Below, in pieces: positions 4,785 through 5,449 of a stretch of 5,449 nt of DNA (positions are counted from its first letter, which is position 1; every line of letters starts with the position of its first letter). The stretch is from an uncultured Deferribacteraceae bacterium (GTDB lineage: Bacteria > Chrysiogenota > Deferribacteres > Deferribacterales > Mucispirillaceae): NCBI GenBank assembly GCA_947039055.1, contig CAMQYB010000148.1:1-5449 (forward strand), written 5' to 3'. The notes beneath the pieces are model-generated. The model did not search any database and was not told where the DNA came from. It worked only from the letters and a program-made list of their open reading frames with translations. Both the position numbers and the translations under genes were made by a program.

Positions 4785-4962
4785 ATTGAGATGTAAAAAA
4801 TGTGATAGTTTTCAAATAACAGTCAACGCTGATCACTATGAAACAGGTGTGATCTTAACAGAATATATCTGTAGAGAGTGTGGAAATAGAACTAGTCGTG
4901 ATCACGGCAAAGCGTTTTATTACTATGATAGTAGCTTGATTGATAATAAAACTGCACATTAA
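4777..4962 (+). CDS. Small zinc-ribbon protein (61 aa)
   Basis: The start chosen is the ATG at 4777, nine bases after GAGG (4764-4767). ATGs at 4762 and 4771 sit on or too close to that site. The product begins MNKLRCKKC and carries two CxxC pairs, Cys6/Cys9 and Cys32/Cys35, in the zinc-ribbon pattern with ECGNRT after the second pair. Such proteins bind one zinc ion and often contact nucleic acids or a transcription complex. The C-terminal 25 residues are unrecognised. The gene overlaps the ParB-like gene by eight bases, so translation is probably coupled. It is the last gene of the operon. No convincing terminator follows before 5027. Confidence 0.8.
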   Translation: MNKLRCKKCDSFQITVNADHYETGVILTEYICRECGNRTSRDHGKAFYYYDSSLIDNKTAH

Positions 4963-5026
4963 TTAAAAAAATATATATCAGTAAAATAGTTAATATTACC
5001 AACAACTTATATCTATATACACATCT

Positions 5027-5055
5027 CTCGAACAAGGCGTTGATATATATAGGTA
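5027..5055 (+). promoter_or_regulatory. Shared 29-bp promoter/operator element, copy C
   Basis: CTCGAACAAG (5027-5036) is followed by GCGT, TGATATATA (5041-5049) and TAGGTA. It matches copy B at 26 of 29 positions by eye. It lies 30 bases before the ATG at 5086, the same distance as copy B from its gene. It should drive the 92-aa gene and the actin-like ATPase. Confidence 0.65.
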
Positions 5056-5085
5056 TAAGATATTTTATTTAAGAGGTGATAAAGA

Positions 5086-5364
5086 ATGTTTTCTGATAAT
5101 AAAAACAAAAACAAAAACAAGCGAAATGGCAATATCGATGATCAGACTAGGGTATTTCCTGATGTAGTTGTTACTGCGATAATCTCAACAATTCAATCGA
5201 TTTCCGATATCGATAAATTGCATGAAATGAAAAAGACGGTAAACAACAATGAAAAAGAGATGTTGCATGAGATTGAGATATCGAAACAACAAACGGTTAA
5301 AGTTACAGCGATTTTAAACACTCATATAGATCAACGTGAGAGGGTTATTAAATCAATCAACTAA
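5086..5364 (+). CDS. Orphan 92-aa protein preceding the actin-like ATPase gene
   Basis: The ATG at 5086 follows AGAGGTGAT (5072-5080), a strong start. The product begins with a Lys/Asn-rich tail (SDNKNKNKNKRNG). A hydrophobic stretch follows (FPDVVVTAIISTI, about residues 24-36), then a long, probably helical and possibly coiled-coil segment from about residue 40 to the end. I do not recognise it. Known ParM-type loci have a small DNA-binding adaptor (ParR) next to the ATPase, usually downstream. This gene is upstream, so calling it an adaptor is only a guess from size and place. Its stop codon is part of the hairpin at 5361-5395. Confidence 0.8.
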   Translation: MFSDNKNKNKNKRNGNIDDQTRVFPDVVVTAIISTIQSISDIDKLHEMKKTVNNNEKEMLHEIEISKQQTVKVTAILNTHIDQRERVIKSIN

Positions 5365-5395
5365 TAGAGATAAAGGAGGAGCTTTCCTCTATTAG
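5361..5395 (+). promoter_or_regulatory. Intercistronic hairpin with a Shine-Dalgarno core in its loop
   Basis: CTAATAGAG (5361-5369) pairs exactly with CTCTATTAG (5387-5395). After a small internal loop AAAG (5372-5375) pairs with CTTT (5382-5385), leaving GAGGAG as apical loop. The left arm contains the stop codon TAA (5362-5364) of the 92-aa gene. No U-tract follows, so it is not a usual terminator. The working ribosome binding site of the ATPase gene is the separate AAGGAG at 5412-5417. It may couple translation, mark an RNA cleavage site or hold a protein-binding decoy. Confidence 0.55.
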
Positions 5396-5423
5396 TAATA
5401 GAAATATAAACAAGGAGAGGTTA

Positions 5424-5449
5424 ATGAAAGTAGCAGGTATAGACATAGG
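5424..5449 (+). CDS. Actin-like (ParM-type) ATPase, first codons only
   Basis: Only the start is in the window. ATG at 5424 follows AAGGAG (5412-5417) by six bases, and the first codons read MKVAGIDIG. This is the phosphate-1 motif found at the N-terminus of actin-fold ATPases of the ParM/AlfA/Alp7A and related groups, where the Asp helps bind the ATP-associated metal. Such proteins form filaments that push plasmid copies apart. Nine residues cannot separate ParM from other actin-fold proteins such as sugar kinases, but the plasmid-like context favours segregation. Confidence 0.6.

Noticed and set aside
4963..5026. Terminator after the zinc-ribbon gene
   Set aside because: Only very weak AT pairings are visible, with no stable stem followed by a T-run, so read-through into the next unit is possible.

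Overview
The window is AT-rich DNA with strong GGAGG-type ribosome binding sites, short operonic gaps and U-tract terminators, which points to a low-GC Bacillota host. The gene content (a ParB-like protein, the start of a ParM/actin-like ATPase, several orphan small proteins, tandem iteron-like repeats, and no housekeeping genes) suggests a large plasmid or a large plasmid-like phage. No protein here identifies a species.

Layout. Positions 1-54 hold a leftward promoter-like element and the ribosome binding site of a gene beyond the left edge. Positions 87-133 hold a bidirectional terminator. A leftward unit follows: a strongly basic 214-aa orphan protein (850 to 206), preceded on the same strand by about 1.06 kb of non-coding but highly structured sequence (1934 to 869). 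Its two ends pair through a helix of about 35 base pairs. Inside are several exact long-range pairings, many hairpins and GUAA tetraloops. The G-U and G-A pairs make sense only if the minus strand is the RNA. I call this a giant ornate non-coding RNA candidate of the kind exemplified by OLE, GOLLD and ROOL, but I cannot assign it to any known family from memory.

Positions 1935-2647 are a very AT-rich intergenic region. It holds a candidate promoter for the RNA, palindromes, a terminator-like hairpin overlapping an 11-codon leader ORF, further hairpins with CTA apices, and three tandem 17-bp repeats ending in a perfect 16-bp palindrome.

Positions 2648-4962 are a rightward operon: orphan 286-aa protein, orphan 91-aa protein, ParB-like DNA-binding protein (297 aa) and a 61-aa zinc-ribbon protein. 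Positions 5027-5449 begin a second rightward unit: a 92-aa orphan and then the first codons of an actin-like (ParM-type) ATPase, separated by a hairpin that displays a Shine-Dalgarno core in its loop.

A nearly identical 29-bp element lies just upstream of three transcription units (26-54 leftward, 2648-2676 and 5027-5055 rightward). It is probably a shared promoter/operator that ties the maintenance genes into one regulon. The giant RNA unit does not carry this element and so appears separately controlled.
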